Positions 31,918 to 42,876 of a stretch of 64,000 nucleotides of DNA are shown one piece after another. Origin of the DNA: Nemertoderma westbladi (lineage: Eukaryota > Xenacoelomorpha > Nemertodermatida > Nemertodermatidae). Location: assembly GCA_032718475.1 (NCBI GenBank), contig JAUCBJ010002638.1:1-64000 (forward strand). The letters run 5' to 3'. Every line of letters begins with the position of its first letter. Position 1 is the stretch's first letter. The notes under the pieces were generated by a model, which searched no databases, was not told the origin of the DNA, and was given only the letters and a program-made list of their open reading frames with translations. The position numbers and the translations under genes were made by a program.

Positions 31918-34118
31918 TTAAAGGATATAGCTTCTTATTGCAGTAAGCAATAAAGTTGAAAGTACCGGTCAACCGGTACATCTGTAGGTCAGTAGGCCCA
32001 ACTGCCAGAACCGGTACCAGTAGGCCTGACTACCTAACCACCCGGACCGGTACCTACAGCAGTACAGGTACAGCAGTATTATTCGATTTTGATAGTTGTA
32101 TACCGGTAGGTCTTAGTACTTAATCAGGGAACGGCCGCCCTGATTTTTTATTGAGATTTTACTTATTTCTGTCAAGTTTTATTTATTTGTAGGCCAGTAT
32201 TGAACAGAAGGCGTGTAAGCCTGATCAGATTGTACAGACGATTTGTAGGCTGAGCTGTTGTCTGATTGCTGTTAAGTCCGAACGAATTGCAGTGTGTGTA
32301 GAGCACTTGTCCGATTAAGTACGGTTAGGAAGTAGGGGCAGCCAATGCGGTAGGGTAAACCCCCAACTAAAGAATAAGTCGCACTACTGGGTTAGAGCGC
32401 ATACTCCCTAATCATTTCGGAGTCTGCATGTCCTGTGGTTTATTTAGGCTTGAGAGTGGTCTGCCATCGTTTAGTCTGTACTTTGTTTGTGTAAGTCTGT
32501 ACGGGTAGCGTATAATTTTATTTAGATAATTTGTAGGCTGGATAGTTGTCTGGCTGTTATTAGGTCTGAACGGATTGCCGCGTGTGTAGATCATCTGTCC
32601 GATTAAGTACGATTAGGCAGTCGGGGCAGCGAACGCTGTAAGGTAATCCCCCAACTAAAGAATAAGTCGCACTACTGGGTTAGAGCGCATACTCCCTAAT
32701 CATTTCGGAGTCTGCATATACCGTAGTTTGTTTAGGCTTGATAGTAGTCTGTCAGTGTTCGGTCTGTATTTTGTTTGAGTAGTTTGTACGCGTAGCGTAA
32801 TATTTATTATTCAGAGTTTATGCGATTATTCGCAACATTCATTCCCCAAGTTTGTTCCTACAGTAATTGTGTTTGTTATACATACCGCTATAGTTAAATT
32901 AACCTCGGTACTACACGGGCTGCTTGGCGTAGGTAAAGACTGGTGATTTTGTGCATCGGTCACTCCAGCAGATGCCGTGGTTCTTTTAGCTGTTCAAGTA
33001 TATTTAACTACTGATTATTTGTTATACAAGTACTCGTACCTAATTTAGGGTTTTGTGTATAGTACTTTCCGAAGTAATTATTGTAGGCATTATATTTGTG
33101 TTGTAAAGTGGTTGATAGGCACATTCGATTAGCTCTATTAACTTCTAGGTAGGAACACTCCGTGATACATAACGTAGAACCTATAGCGATACGGCTATAG
33201 GTCGTCAGGCGGTGGTATTTTCCTATCTAGACAACGCAGTGTATTTACTACTACTTATTATTTCCAATACCGTAGTACCCTGTCCGCTGTAATAATCAGT
33301 TTTCTAACCCTTTGTTAGGCTGGTTTGTAGACTTCTTGTAAAATTACCCTAAAAATTCGTATTTGTGTTTTTGTAAATTTTTGTGTTTATTTAGAGATTG
33401 TAATCTCACCCGAATTGTACGTAATTTGTAGTATTAAGTAACTTAGGTAAATTAGAATTATTTGTTTTAGTGTCCTATAAGTAACACTTCACTGAAAGCG
33501 CACCGCTTTGTGTAGTGATTACTCCCCAGAAATAATAACATTTATTTCAAATATTGACAAAGCCCATTAAAACGGGTATATATATATTATAAATCAAATC
33601 TAACGATTTATAAATAGTAGACCTACCATATAACCATTAGGTCTCAATATCAGTTGGACTACTGTTCAAATAACGGTAATAAAGTAAGTAAAGTAACAAA
33701 GTAACCCTAAAGTTCAGAAATTCAATTATTTAAAATAATTGATATACCGGTATTTACGATAGGCCTATTATCTTTATTTCTGTAAATTTAGGCTGAAATT
33801 ATACCGGTACTTGTAATTAATTCTAGTCCAGAATTATATATACTACAAATTGTAAGCTGTATACCGGTATTCCCGATAGGCCTATTATATATTTATATAT
33901 ATTTGTGCTAAAATTATACCGGTATTCTGAGATAAACCTAGTCTGTAATAATACTTATATATACTATAAGCATACCGGTATTTTAATATATTATATATAT
34001 ATCACGCTACACTGAGTAGCAGTATCGGTAATTAATTACTAGGCTAGCAGTTAATACTGAATTACTAGACTTGCTTAGACTGTAATATAGCAGTAGGCAT
34101 CCAACTGTACAATCAAAC
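31918..34118 (+). other. leader of the BEL/Pao-type element, non-coding
   Basis: 2.2 kb between the 5' LTR and the Gag start, with no long ORF. The primer-binding site should start within a few bases of 31918, but I could not match it to a tRNA 3' end. It contains the tandem duplication at 32242-32817 and, from 33740 to 33985, three diverged units of about 120 bp with ATACCGGTATT and GATAGGCCTATTAT words. Confidence 0.7.
32242..32817 (+). repeat. 288-bp tandem duplication with an identical 70-bp core
   Basis: Two units of 288 bp start at 32242 and 32530. Their flanks differ at about one base in five, yet a 70-bp block (32360-32429 and 32648-32717) is identical. That block contains GCATACTCC and GGAGTCTGC separated by 11 bases, which can pair into a hairpin with one mismatch. 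Strong local conservation in an RNA leader suggests a structured element. Confidence 0.88.
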
Positions 34119-37100
34119 ATGTCTGACACAACCCAATCACTGTCGGATAGTCTCCTAGATAGTGTTAGAATGACTGTCAGAAAGTGTCTTAAAAAGATCA
34201 GTGACCCAGATCCAAGTATAGAACATCCTAGATCCAAGTCTAAGTCACCTCCTGCTGTAAGAAAGGCCATCCCTACTGTAGTAATCTCAGACCCTAGACT
34301 GGTCCAACATCGTAGGTCTATCATAGGCACTCGAGCTCAGGTCAAGCGGGACCAAGAAGCAGCGGAACAGCAACAACCCGCGAGCCAAGAACTTAGTTTT
34401 CAGCGGCCCGATAGCTCCAGTAGTTCGGATACTGATGATCGGACGCCCGAACGCGGAGCAAAGATGGTGGATAAGGTTTATGATGAGCGGCCAACCTATG
34501 GAGAATCAACCGACGCCACTTCTTCTCAAGAAGAAAGCGAAGTGACAGCAGAGAAACCGCATAAGAGGGATGCTATTGACATCTATCTGTCAGACTATCA
34601 ACGCTTTGTAGGAGATGAAGAGTTGAGGAGAAGGCTGGAGGGGCTTAGCCCTAATAGTGAAGGAACCAAGCTTGTGCTGGACGCAATCGATGCGGAAATG
34701 TTAGCGGCGAACCAAGCTAAATTCGATGAACAACTCCGCATCGCTAGAGACCAAGAAGAACAAGTAAAGAAAAAACGTATAGAAGACAGAAAGAAAGCAG
34801 CAGTAGTAGTTGCAGAAGCAGAAAGAAAGGCGGCAGCGGCCAAGGCAGCGGCAGAGGCAGCGGCAGAGACAAAAGTGGCAGAAGCAGAAAGGAAAGCGGC
34901 TGACGAAATCACCCAATTAGAATTGGAAAACATTCAGGAGAATCAAGACTGCATAAATAAACAGTTAGCAGCTAGTAATATGCAGATGATGAATCGATCT
35001 ACTCCCAAAAGACAGGGATATACATCATCTGAGGAAGGCGATACCACCGATACTGAAGACAAGGGAAATAGATCTCGTCTAAGTAGACGTAAAAGAACAT
35101 TCCACCGTCAGAAATTGCCTGATTTGCCTCCAGCTGTTAGAAGGCAGCTAAATAACACCAACTTAGGTAGTACAGAGCCCACAGACCAAATAATTAAAAT
35201 AGAAAGACTCCCTACTATAGTAGATGAGCCTGAAATAAGTAGGCCTGTTCTTGAAATCACCCCTACGGTAATAGATACACCTGTGCTCCCTGAAGCTACC
35301 TATAAATTCCCTCTACATAGCACTAAGCTACCTGTGCCCCGTAGAACTGCCCGAGAGACAGTTCAGGTCCTGGACCCCGAGCGAAATATTCCGAATTTGT
35401 CGCCCGTTGTCCCTTGTCTGCCCGCTACGACGTTGGCGGATCCCGTTTCGGCGGTTGATTGGGTAGACGAGAGACGGCGGGGGATGGATATTCTCCTCGG
35501 AGAGATGAAGGAGAATCGGATACGCTCCTCCCAACAGGTCCGAGAGTTGGAAGGGACTGTCCAACATTTAAAAGGAACGGTGAGGGAAAGCAGGTTAGAG
35601 TTGCAAGAAGTGCAGCAAAGTATCGCGTTAGAACGCGATAAATTAGTAAACTTAAAAAAGGGTATACCACCAACCTCTGTAACAATGTGTCAACCCGTTA
35701 GGTCTGAAGTATCTCATGCGGAAGGTGTGGAGCCTACACGCATATATACTGCTAGCGAAGTAGAAACTCCTATAGTGAACCCTATTAAGGGTAATTATAG
35801 ACCTGTTGATAATGATATTCCCTATAGAACTGATCATAATCCGAGAAATTTATATACCGATAACTCGATATTAAATAGCACGATGGCCCAAGAAAGTTTT
35901 ACGCGTCAAATGGCTAGAACCGAAGCCCGGCAAGCGGTAAAGGTTGGAGAGATCGTCAAGTTCAATGGAGATGAGATGAAATGGTTACCTTTTAATGAAT
36001 ATTACAAAGATAACATACAGAACTCTGTACTATCTAATGGAGAAAAACTTAGATACCTCATCGAGTGCTTGGAAGGATCTCCCAAGTTAATGGCGTTAAA
36101 GTTTATTGGACATCCAGACGGATTAAGACAAGTTTGGGATACACTAAACATCAGGTATGGTAATAGGAATAATATCGCTGGGTACTTGTATGCCAAGTTA
36201 GTAGCGCCCCGAAAGTTTATTAGTAGCGGAATTATCGAGTATTCCGATGAGATCCAGGAGATCTGCAGACAATTAGACTGGCTAGGTAAGTCTCATGAGT
36301 ATCAGAACACTATGGTTATTAGAGCAGTGGCTTCTACTTTACCTAAAGGTGGAGTAGGTACACGCTGGGATAAGAAAGTGTTATATATGATGGAACAACA
36401 ACGGCGAGACCCTACCATGGCTGATCTCATGTCATTCCTAGATGGAGAAGTGAAATTACAGCTCCTAAGGCAGTCCAGAGAGAAGACATTGGAAAACAAG
36501 GTAAGTGAGAAACCCGTTTCTAGGAGAAGGGTAACACCAGTATGTTATACCGACGACGGTGAAAGCCAAACTTCTCAAGGAGAGGACAGCGGGAAAGACA
36601 CTGACAGATCTTATTATGTCAATAAAATGCCTAAAGATCAGGTAAGTAAATCCGAGTCTCGACCCAATGACAGAAGGGAACCGGTACAAAAAACCCTTCC
36701 TACGTCTCCTAAAAGAATTCAGGTGAGAAAGCCCGAGGAAAGAACAAGTGTGCACCACATAGCACAGGTTAAAGTAAGTAACATCAAGCCGAAATGTGTG
36801 CTGTGCGACGGGCCCCACCGTTTAAATGCGTGTGATAAATTCCTGAGGAAATCACTAAAGGATAGACGTGAAGTCATGTGGGATAAGCGGTTGTGTTATA
36901 ATTGCCTCAGACGAGGACACCAACGGCGAACCTGTAACTCCGACGCAAGGTGTGCAAAGTGCGGCGCAAAACATCATATCTTGTTGCACACGGAATTCGA
37001 ACGAAACAGCCCGAGTCAGGTAAGTGAGTCCGAACTACATGTCCAATTCAGTGATGTGAACGACACTGATCAATCTGAGATGGAAGGATTCTATACGGAC

Positions 37101-37814
37101 GAGTTCTCCGACCAAAACGAATCCTGTTACCTAATAAACACCACCGCAGTGTATCGAGCACTCGTGTATGAGAAAGACACAGACAGCGACCTTACCTTAA
37201 CTACTTCCGATCAACAACCATCTTGGAAAGCGCCAACTTCCAATATAGGAATCCGAGAATTTCCTGTAGTCCAGTTACGGGTCCACGGACCTCAGAAGAG
37301 CTATATAGTGAACGCCCTCCTGGACTCCGGTAGCACAGGAACATTCATCGATAGGGAACTAGCCGAAGTCATCTTTGCTGGACAACCCAAGTTCCGAACC
37401 AAGCTAAACCTGTCAGGGATCATGCAGGTTTGGAATTCTACTGTAGCTGCCGACTATTATATATGTGAGTTGTCCACCCCCCAGGACGAACTAGGAGAAC
37501 ATAGCATCAGGTCAGTGAAAATGGTGGCTATAAAGAACTTCGCTACTACTCAAGCAGACCTTTATAATTGGGACGAGGATGAGAGCATCCAACATCTTAA
37601 CATACCTCGATTCCAGACTGATTATCCTGGAGTGCAAATACTCATCGGCCAAAACGCGCATGAGGCGCTGGAGACATTAGAGAAACGACCTGCTCAACCG
37701 CAACCACTTCAGCCCTATGCGGTAAGAACTAGAGTAGGTTGGTACCTTACTGGACCTTCCCGTAGAACGCTCAGGGAAAGACTGCTTCAAGATCGCGTCT
37801 GCCAGCGTGAGTGA
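34119..37814 (+). CDS. BEL/Pao-type Gag-protease polyprotein
   Basis: 1231 codons from an ATG without interruption. N-terminal low-complexity and Lys/Glu/Ala-rich coiled-coil segments (about 170-300) are followed by a second coiled-coil near 450-510, and then the DUF1759-type Gag core (about 605-780: KFNGDEMKWLPFNEYYKDN to IRAVASTLPKG). A zinc-binding segment contains CVLCDGPHRLNACDKF and a CCHC knuckle starting at C926 (CYNCLRRGHQRRTC). A retropepsin-like aspartic protease follows, with LLDSGSTGTFID and catalytic D1069. Gag would package element RNA, and the protease would cleave the polyprotein. The frame ends at WYLTGPSRRTL, where BEL/Pao elements normally continue into reverse transcriptase. 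The frame is intact although the element has lost RT, which is compatible with trans-mobilisation or simply youth. Confidence 0.9.
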   Translation: MSDTTQSLSDSLLDSVRMTVRKCLKKISDPDPSIEHPRSKSKSPPAVRKAIPTVVISDPRLVQHRRSIIGTRAQVKRDQEAAEQQQPASQELSFQRPDSSSSSDTDDRTPERGAKMVDKVYDERPTYGESTDATSSQEESEVTAEKPHKRDAIDIYLSDYQRFVGDEELRRRLEGLSPNSEGTKLVLDAIDAEMLAANQAKFDEQLRIARDQEEQVKKKRIEDRKKAAVVVAEAERKAAAAKAAAEAAAETKVAEAERKAADEITQLELENIQENQDCINKQLAASNMQMMNRSTPKRQGYTSSEEGDTTDTEDKGNRSRLSRRKRTFHRQKLPDLPPAVRRQLNNTNLGSTEPTDQIIKIERLPTIVDEPEISRPVLEITPTVIDTPVLPEATYKFPLHSTKLPVPRRTARETVQVLDPERNIPNLSPVVPCLPATTLADPVSAVDWVDERRRGMDILLGEMKENRIRSSQQVRELEGTVQHLKGTVRESRLELQEVQQSIALERDKLVNLKKGIPPTSVTMCQPVRSEVSHAEGVEPTRIYTASEVETPIVNPIKGNYRPVDNDIPYRTDHNPRNLYTDNSILNSTMAQESFTRQMARTEARQAVKVGEIVKFNGDEMKWLPFNEYYKDNIQNSVLSNGEKLRYLIECLEGSPKLMALKFIGHPDGLRQVWDTLNIRYGNRNNIAGYLYAKLVAPRKFISSGIIEYSDEIQEICRQLDWLGKSHEYQNTMVIRAVASTLPKGGVGTRWDKKVLYMMEQQRRDPTMADLMSFLDGEVKLQLLRQSREKTLENKVSEKPVSRRRVTPVCYTDDGESQTSQGEDSGKDTDRSYYVNKMPKDQVSKSESRPNDRREPVQKTLPTSPKRIQVRKPEERTSVHHIAQVKVSNIKPKCVLCDGPHRLNACDKFLRKSLKDRREVMWDKRLCYNCLRRGHQRRTCNSDARCAKCGAKHHILLHTEFERNSPSQVSESELHVQFSDVNDTDQSEMEGFYTDEFSDQNESCYLINTTAVYRALVYEKDTDSDLTLTTSDQQPSWKAPTSNIGIREFPVVQLRVHGPQKSYIVNALLDSGSTGTFIDRELAEVIFAGQPKFRTKLNLSGIMQVWNSTVAADYYICELSTPQDELGEHSIRSVKMVAIKNFATTQADLYNWDEDESIQHLNIPRFQTDYPGVQILIGQNAHEALETLEKRPAQPQPLQPYAVRTRVGWYLTGPSRRTLRERLLQDRVCQRE

Positions 37815-38535
37815 ATGGGAAGATGATACTAGTGAGGGAGACGACCCAACTGAGGGAACACCACACTCCTCAGATAATGACAATCTTAGCTCCAATGTAG
37901 ATCAATGGAGATATTGCCCCAAGAAGTTTAATCCAACGGATATCGCTTCCAGAGGAGCAACTCCTCAAGAACTGACAGATACTACAGACCGATTAGGTGA
38001 ACCCGACTTCCTGAGTAAGGAGAATGAATGGCCTCCCCATCTTACTCCGACTGAGATTATACCAGCCAAGGGAGCGGAGAAAGTCGAACCTGAAACCCGG
38101 ACGTGTGGATCGGAGTTATTTGAACCCGGGATAGATCTGTCGGTATTACATGTTGCCAGGGACGACGCCGTGGATCTGGGCCTCCCCACCGCGAGTGGAT
38201 CCTTCATGAAGATCAGAGAGAGCGATTGGAGCTCTGGAACATCAGACGTCTCGCAGGGACTCTCACCTCTCCTGCAGAGAGCGACGGACCACTATAGCTC
38301 CTGGAATCGGCTTTGTGACGCCGTCATATACTTTGAGCGATGTTTCTATCGTCACTATTCCAGGACGAAGAGGAAACCTGGAATTGTATTCAGGATGCAG
38401 CGACTCAATCACCCAGTCGGTCGTTTGTGTTTATCGGAAGGGAATGGAGGACTCTCCGGAAACTGTGGAAGGCAAGATTCTCTTCCCACGACCACCTCCC
38501 TAATCCTTCAAACATCTAGGGACTCCATAACGTAA
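37807..38535 (+). pseudogene. BEL/Pao Pol fragment: RNase H end to pre-integrase linker
   Basis: This frame overlaps the end of the Gag-protease frame by 8 bases in another register. WRYCPKKFNPTDIASRGATP matches the segment after RNase H in BEL/Pao Pol, and HYSSWNRLCDAVIYFERCF matches the helical linker before integrase. Everything between protease and this point, including the RT catalytic box, is missing, and no integrase HHCC or DDE segment follows. The deletion junction lies at about 37820-37900. Confidence 0.8.
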
Positions 38536-40188
38536 CAACATATGGAGTGGGTGTGTGACTCTATTATTTTATATTATTTTATTATTTTTATATTTATGTA
38601 TGTATTACTATGTAATTCTATTATAATCGTTTTCTTTAATTTTATTCAGTAGAATGTTATTTTAGCGATTATTTAGTAGATTAGTGCAATATATATTCGC
38701 GTTTATTACTTAATTACGTATATATTATATTTAATGCGACGGCAAGAAATAATTCTTTTCCTTCTTCCTTACTGTCCGTATTACATTACAAATACGTAAC
38801 TACAGTAAGATGAAATGTCCGTACTTATTAAAGTACAATAAAGCCACTACTATATTCAAGTATTATTGGTAGGCAGAGTATTAGGAATGCAAAGTTCAGA
38901 TCCTCGTGTCTCGGCTAAACCAAGCTCTGGTAGACCTTGGAAACGACTTGCCTCTTCACACTGACATTGCTTCGTGCGATATTGCTCTCATACCGTATAT
39001 TAAATAATACATATAGTAGCGTGATGTCCCTTTAACAGTAGCGTATAACGCAAAATAAATCTGTTAAACCCTTTGACCATCTGTAATTCTAGTCGATTAA
39101 GATATCGCGGCACCCACCGATATACTTGAAAGACAAATTCTAGAATCAGTGGTTAACGTCCCCAGACAAGTTCTGGAATAAATCGGTGCCCATCTCAAAT
39201 ATTAATTATTTAATATTTGCAAATCTAATAAATCAAAATCTGTAAAATTCAGATCCTTCAACAATTCTAGTCCATTAAGATATCGTAGCATTTACCGATA
39301 TTCTTAAAAAAGACAATTGTCATAGAATTAAGGATCTTGTGTCCCTAGACATGTTCTAGAATCAAAATATGCCCATTTAATTATCAAATAATAAAATTTC
39401 AGGGAATAAATTTAAATTCATGTCTTTTAATGAATTTAATAAATTGCCATTTTACGCAATTTATAACATTCCCAAAATTCCATTAATTAATAGATCAAGG
39501 GAGCGGAGATTTATATTATTATGCGTATACGTGTACGAAAGTCTCCCAAACATAGTCAATAGCCGATAAAATTCATAAAGTCATGTATAAAACCGAACAT
39601 TGACTATTAAAGAATACTATTAAATAACATCCCAGATCTGTATGCATTGGAACTACCCTAATTCTACCGCTAGCTTTGCATAATGTCACCATAGCAACAA
39701 CCACGCTAGAATTAGAATTGAGTTAACGAACAATAGAAAGCCTGTCCCATTGAATAGCATAGGGAATAAATAGTGCACTGATGGTGTCCAAGGATACATA
39801 ATAATACAGTGACATTCTGGAAGGCATTGACTAACGGACAAGTGACCCGAGTGTGTGTAATTTGTGACAAGTTGTGTGTGTGGTACTTGTGAGTTTATAG
39901 GCGAATGTTACTACTAAGGTGTGTTTACAGTAGCCAGTCGCAATCGTAAAGTAACCTAACTCTCCAAGGAAAACCTGAAGTACATCTAAGCCTTTGGGAC
40001 GGACAGTTGAGTGACTTGTGCCGGTTGTCGTTGTCGTTGTGCGGCTACGTCGTTGGCGAAAGTACAGCGGCGACGACACATCGGCGCTGAGGATCTCGTA
40101 CTGTCCGGGGGTTGATTGGGTAGGCAGCGACGCCCGCTCGCCTAAATATAAACTCATTATAATATGGATAAACTCACATATAGCAGAT
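38536..40188 (+). other. non-coding interior of the BEL/Pao-type element
   Basis: AT-rich, no Pol homology. Two diverged units of about 178 bp start at 39085 and 39263 (both AATTCTAGTC, then ATTAAGATATCG). This is where integrase would normally lie. Confidence 0.6.
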
Positions 40189-40494
40189 ATGACGGAGTTG
40201 ATAGCAGATGGTCTTAGTATCGGGGAGCGATATACTCTACCTTTGCAGGCGTTTGTCGATGGCTTGATGTGCGGCGACGCTGATCCAACTACTACGGAGG
40301 ACGATGGTCGTTATATCGAACCGCCAATGTCCCAGGAGCAACTTGTGCGTGAATTGGATTATAGAAAGTTCACTGCTCACTACACGCATCGTAATGGTAC
40401 GTATATGGACTTCTTGACCACTGGTCATCCTATCGATTTACATAATACAGACTATGTCGACTATATATCCTGCCCAGCGGAGTCGGAACCATAA
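40189..40494 (+). CDS. unrecognised small ORF in the BEL/Pao-type element
   Basis: An ATG at 40189 opens 101 codons beginning MTELIADGLSIGERYTLPLQ and ending in an acidic tail. The frame is also open upstream to 40018 but without an ATG. The composition is acidic (Asp/Glu/Thr/Tyr-rich) with no membrane segment, zinc motif or repeat that I recognise. It could be an accessory gene, a captured host fragment, or chance. Confidence 0.4.
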   Translation: MTELIADGLSIGERYTLPLQAFVDGLMCGDADPTTTEDDGRYIEPPMSQEQLVRELDYRKFTAHYTHRNGTYMDFLTTGHPIDLHNTDYVDYISCPAESEP

Positions 40495-41550
40495 ACTGAA
40501 ATTCGAATGCGAAAATTCTATTCGAAATCGACTCGAAAGAAAAGACACTAAAGAAACAAATAAACGCGGTAACTCCAACGTATATTTAGAATTCTTGATA
40601 GAAGCATTGTAACAACAAATAAATATCACCCGCGTTTCCCCTACCAGACGTGCGTCTTTGGTATTATTACGATAAACGCCCTAGACCCAAATAATAAACG
40701 GAAAGACATAAACATCCATGTAAACCGAAACTTGTTGACGTATCACCTATGCTCACTCGGCTCGAACGATCCTGGAGTAAACCTACGATCAGAGTCCCGG
40801 AATACTCGGTCAAACCTCCTCATTCCTTAGTTGGACCTCAGACCTGCGATCCTGGTGGTGTCGCGGATCCTCGCGGACTGTATTCACTGTTCAAAGATCT
40901 AGTGCTACCCTAACAATTAATCGGTAACACTCCGACAGTGATTTCTAGCTAGCCGCCCATCTTACCTAGCTGGATTATGACGCAGACACCTAATATCATT
41001 ATCCAACCGTATGGTCGTCCCGTTTAACGCGATACAACCCTTCATCAAAGTGAAGGAGAGCGTTGTACGAAACGAGTTAAACGCTATTCTATAAAGATCA
41101 AAAGGAAACCTGCGTTTGTTCAGATAAACGTAAGTTATAACAGTAAGTCCAATCGATAAACGAATTGTCTTTATCTCAGTTCGATTGTGAAATCCAGAAT
41201 CTCTAAGAAGATATCGCACTTAGACAACCCCATTCTCTGCGAGAGTTTTTGGATGAACGTATCCAGCTACGAGCGGAGGAAAATCAGCTCGAGGAGAAGC
41301 ATATCGAAACGGCGGATACCCCGACCACAATCCTACACCTTCTGATGCAATCATATTGCACCCTTCACCCAGGAGTTATGGCCCTCCTAGTAAAGTGGCT
41401 CCCCCCAAAGAGGAAAAGACTCTTGCTAGCCTCAAAAAACTGCGTAAACGCCGTCTGCGTAAGAAAGACTAACTGTTTAGAGTATCTTTATGTTTTAGAA
41501 ACTGTGATTTTTATATTTTATAGACTGAAAATCCCATTTTCTGGGAGCGG
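40495..41550 (+). other. 3' interior of the BEL/Pao-type element
   Basis: Mostly non-coding. At about 41225-41470 two overlapping frames look protein-like, a Glu/Arg-rich helix (REFLDERIQLRAEENQLEEK) and, in another frame, a basic end (LKKLRKRRLRKKD, then stop). They could be one frameshifted small ORF. The last bases, GGGAGCGG, are the likely polypurine tract. Confidence 0.45.
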
Positions 41551-42781
41551 TGTAAAAGCTTTTACTGAATTGTCCGGTTATTTTTCCTTATTTTTCCCGT
41601 AAAGTACTCTGTAGTTGGTTTACCAGGCATAAAAAGGCCGTGTCCTTGCTGTACTGGTGTTTTAGCGGACATAAGAGCTATTTCTTCTGTATTTGTACTT
41701 TAGAGGACATAATCCGTAATTCCGTGACGTAAAAGCTCGATACTCTTGAAAACAGTGTCGCTACCATGACGACGGCTAGCAGCTGATATTGCCACGTCGA
41801 CGTTTCTTTGTTTCTCTGTTCTCTCGTTGTTCATGTTGACCAATCAGAGCGTTTGTGATCTCTGTGTTGGAGGTATATACAGAAACTCAGTAGTTCAGTG
41901 TTATGTTTTTTGTCCAGAGCCTAAGAACCGGCTTTGGCACCTCCGTGTTTTAGTTTTTAGTCTTACACTAGTAGGTTTAATTATAAAGGGCATATATCCT
42001 TTAACGCACCTACCTGACTCATGGAATCACTGCATACTGATGACTGATGTCTGCATACTGCAGTACTGCATACACTGCATACTGTGTAACATTGTGCATA
42101 CTTTTATATTGTTATACTGCTATTTACCGTCAGTTCTTCATAATATGGTTGATGAATAATTATATTTGGAATAACGATAAACAACCCCGAAACCCAATAT
42201 TCTTGATATACTGAAGGTAAGAGAGAAGGGTTACAGATAAACGATTGTGACTTATGTTAAAGTGGTTTGAAGTGAATCTAATGTTATTTGATAGACCCTA
42301 CATGAGTCAGCCTGTGTTCCTTTTATATGTGACTAAAATCAGTGAAGATTGGCAGATTAGTGTGCAGTATTGTGCAGCATAGTGTATGAGTGAGTCTGTT
42401 AAAGAAGCAATTCCTAAAGAATGCGCCATATATGTGGATTATAATTAAGCCATATCGTTGTGAGTAGTTTAAGTCATAACTCTGTTTATATAGATAAAGC
42501 GCCACGTCCTAAAGGAACTGTTAATATTACCGAAGGTGAATAATATTGTCAGAGATTATATAATACTGTCAGTCGAATAATACATTAGGCTTACATAGCA
42601 ATAAAAATTAAACCGTCGAACCCAATCTCCCGGGAATTTCCAGCGGGTGAATGGTCGCGCACGGATTGGTTTCGACTAGTGTAGTGAATCAAATACTTGT
42701 CATAGACTAAAAGCAGATTTATTATCTAGAAGACATTCTAATTTGGCGGGTTAAACTGCCAAAGGTCTGAAAGCGCGAACA
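41551..42781 (+). repeat. 3' LTR of the BEL/Pao-type element
   Basis: Near-identical to 30689-31917, about 1% divergence by eye, with most differences in the last 150 bases. It ends CGCGAACA. Confidence 0.95.
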
Positions 42782-42876
42782 ATATCAGTGGTTCTTACGT
42801 TACTGTTCAGTATAGGCCTATTATATATTTCGTGTTTCTCGTAACGGCTGCAGGTATACTGACTTAAAGTGTGAAT

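Larger units (their letters stand above)
30689..42781 (+). mobile_element. BEL/Pao-type LTR retrotransposon lacking RT and integrase, 12.1 kb
   Basis: Two direct repeats of 1229 and 1231 bp, both TG...CA, bound a 9.6-kb interior. The interior holds a 2.2-kb leader with an internal tandem duplication, a long Gag-protease frame of BEL/Pao type, a fragment of Pol from the end of RNase H to the linker before integrase, and about 3 kb with no Pol homology but a small unknown ORF. A GGGAGCGG polypurine stretch directly precedes the 3' LTR. The LTRs differ by roughly 15 substitutions and two single-base indels by eye, so it is relatively young. The flanks (GGCTA before, ATATC after) do not form a target-site duplication. 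Confidence 0.9.

Noticed and set aside
42871-42876. GTG start for the SAM-like ORF
   Set aside because: An in-frame ATG is present at 42877.
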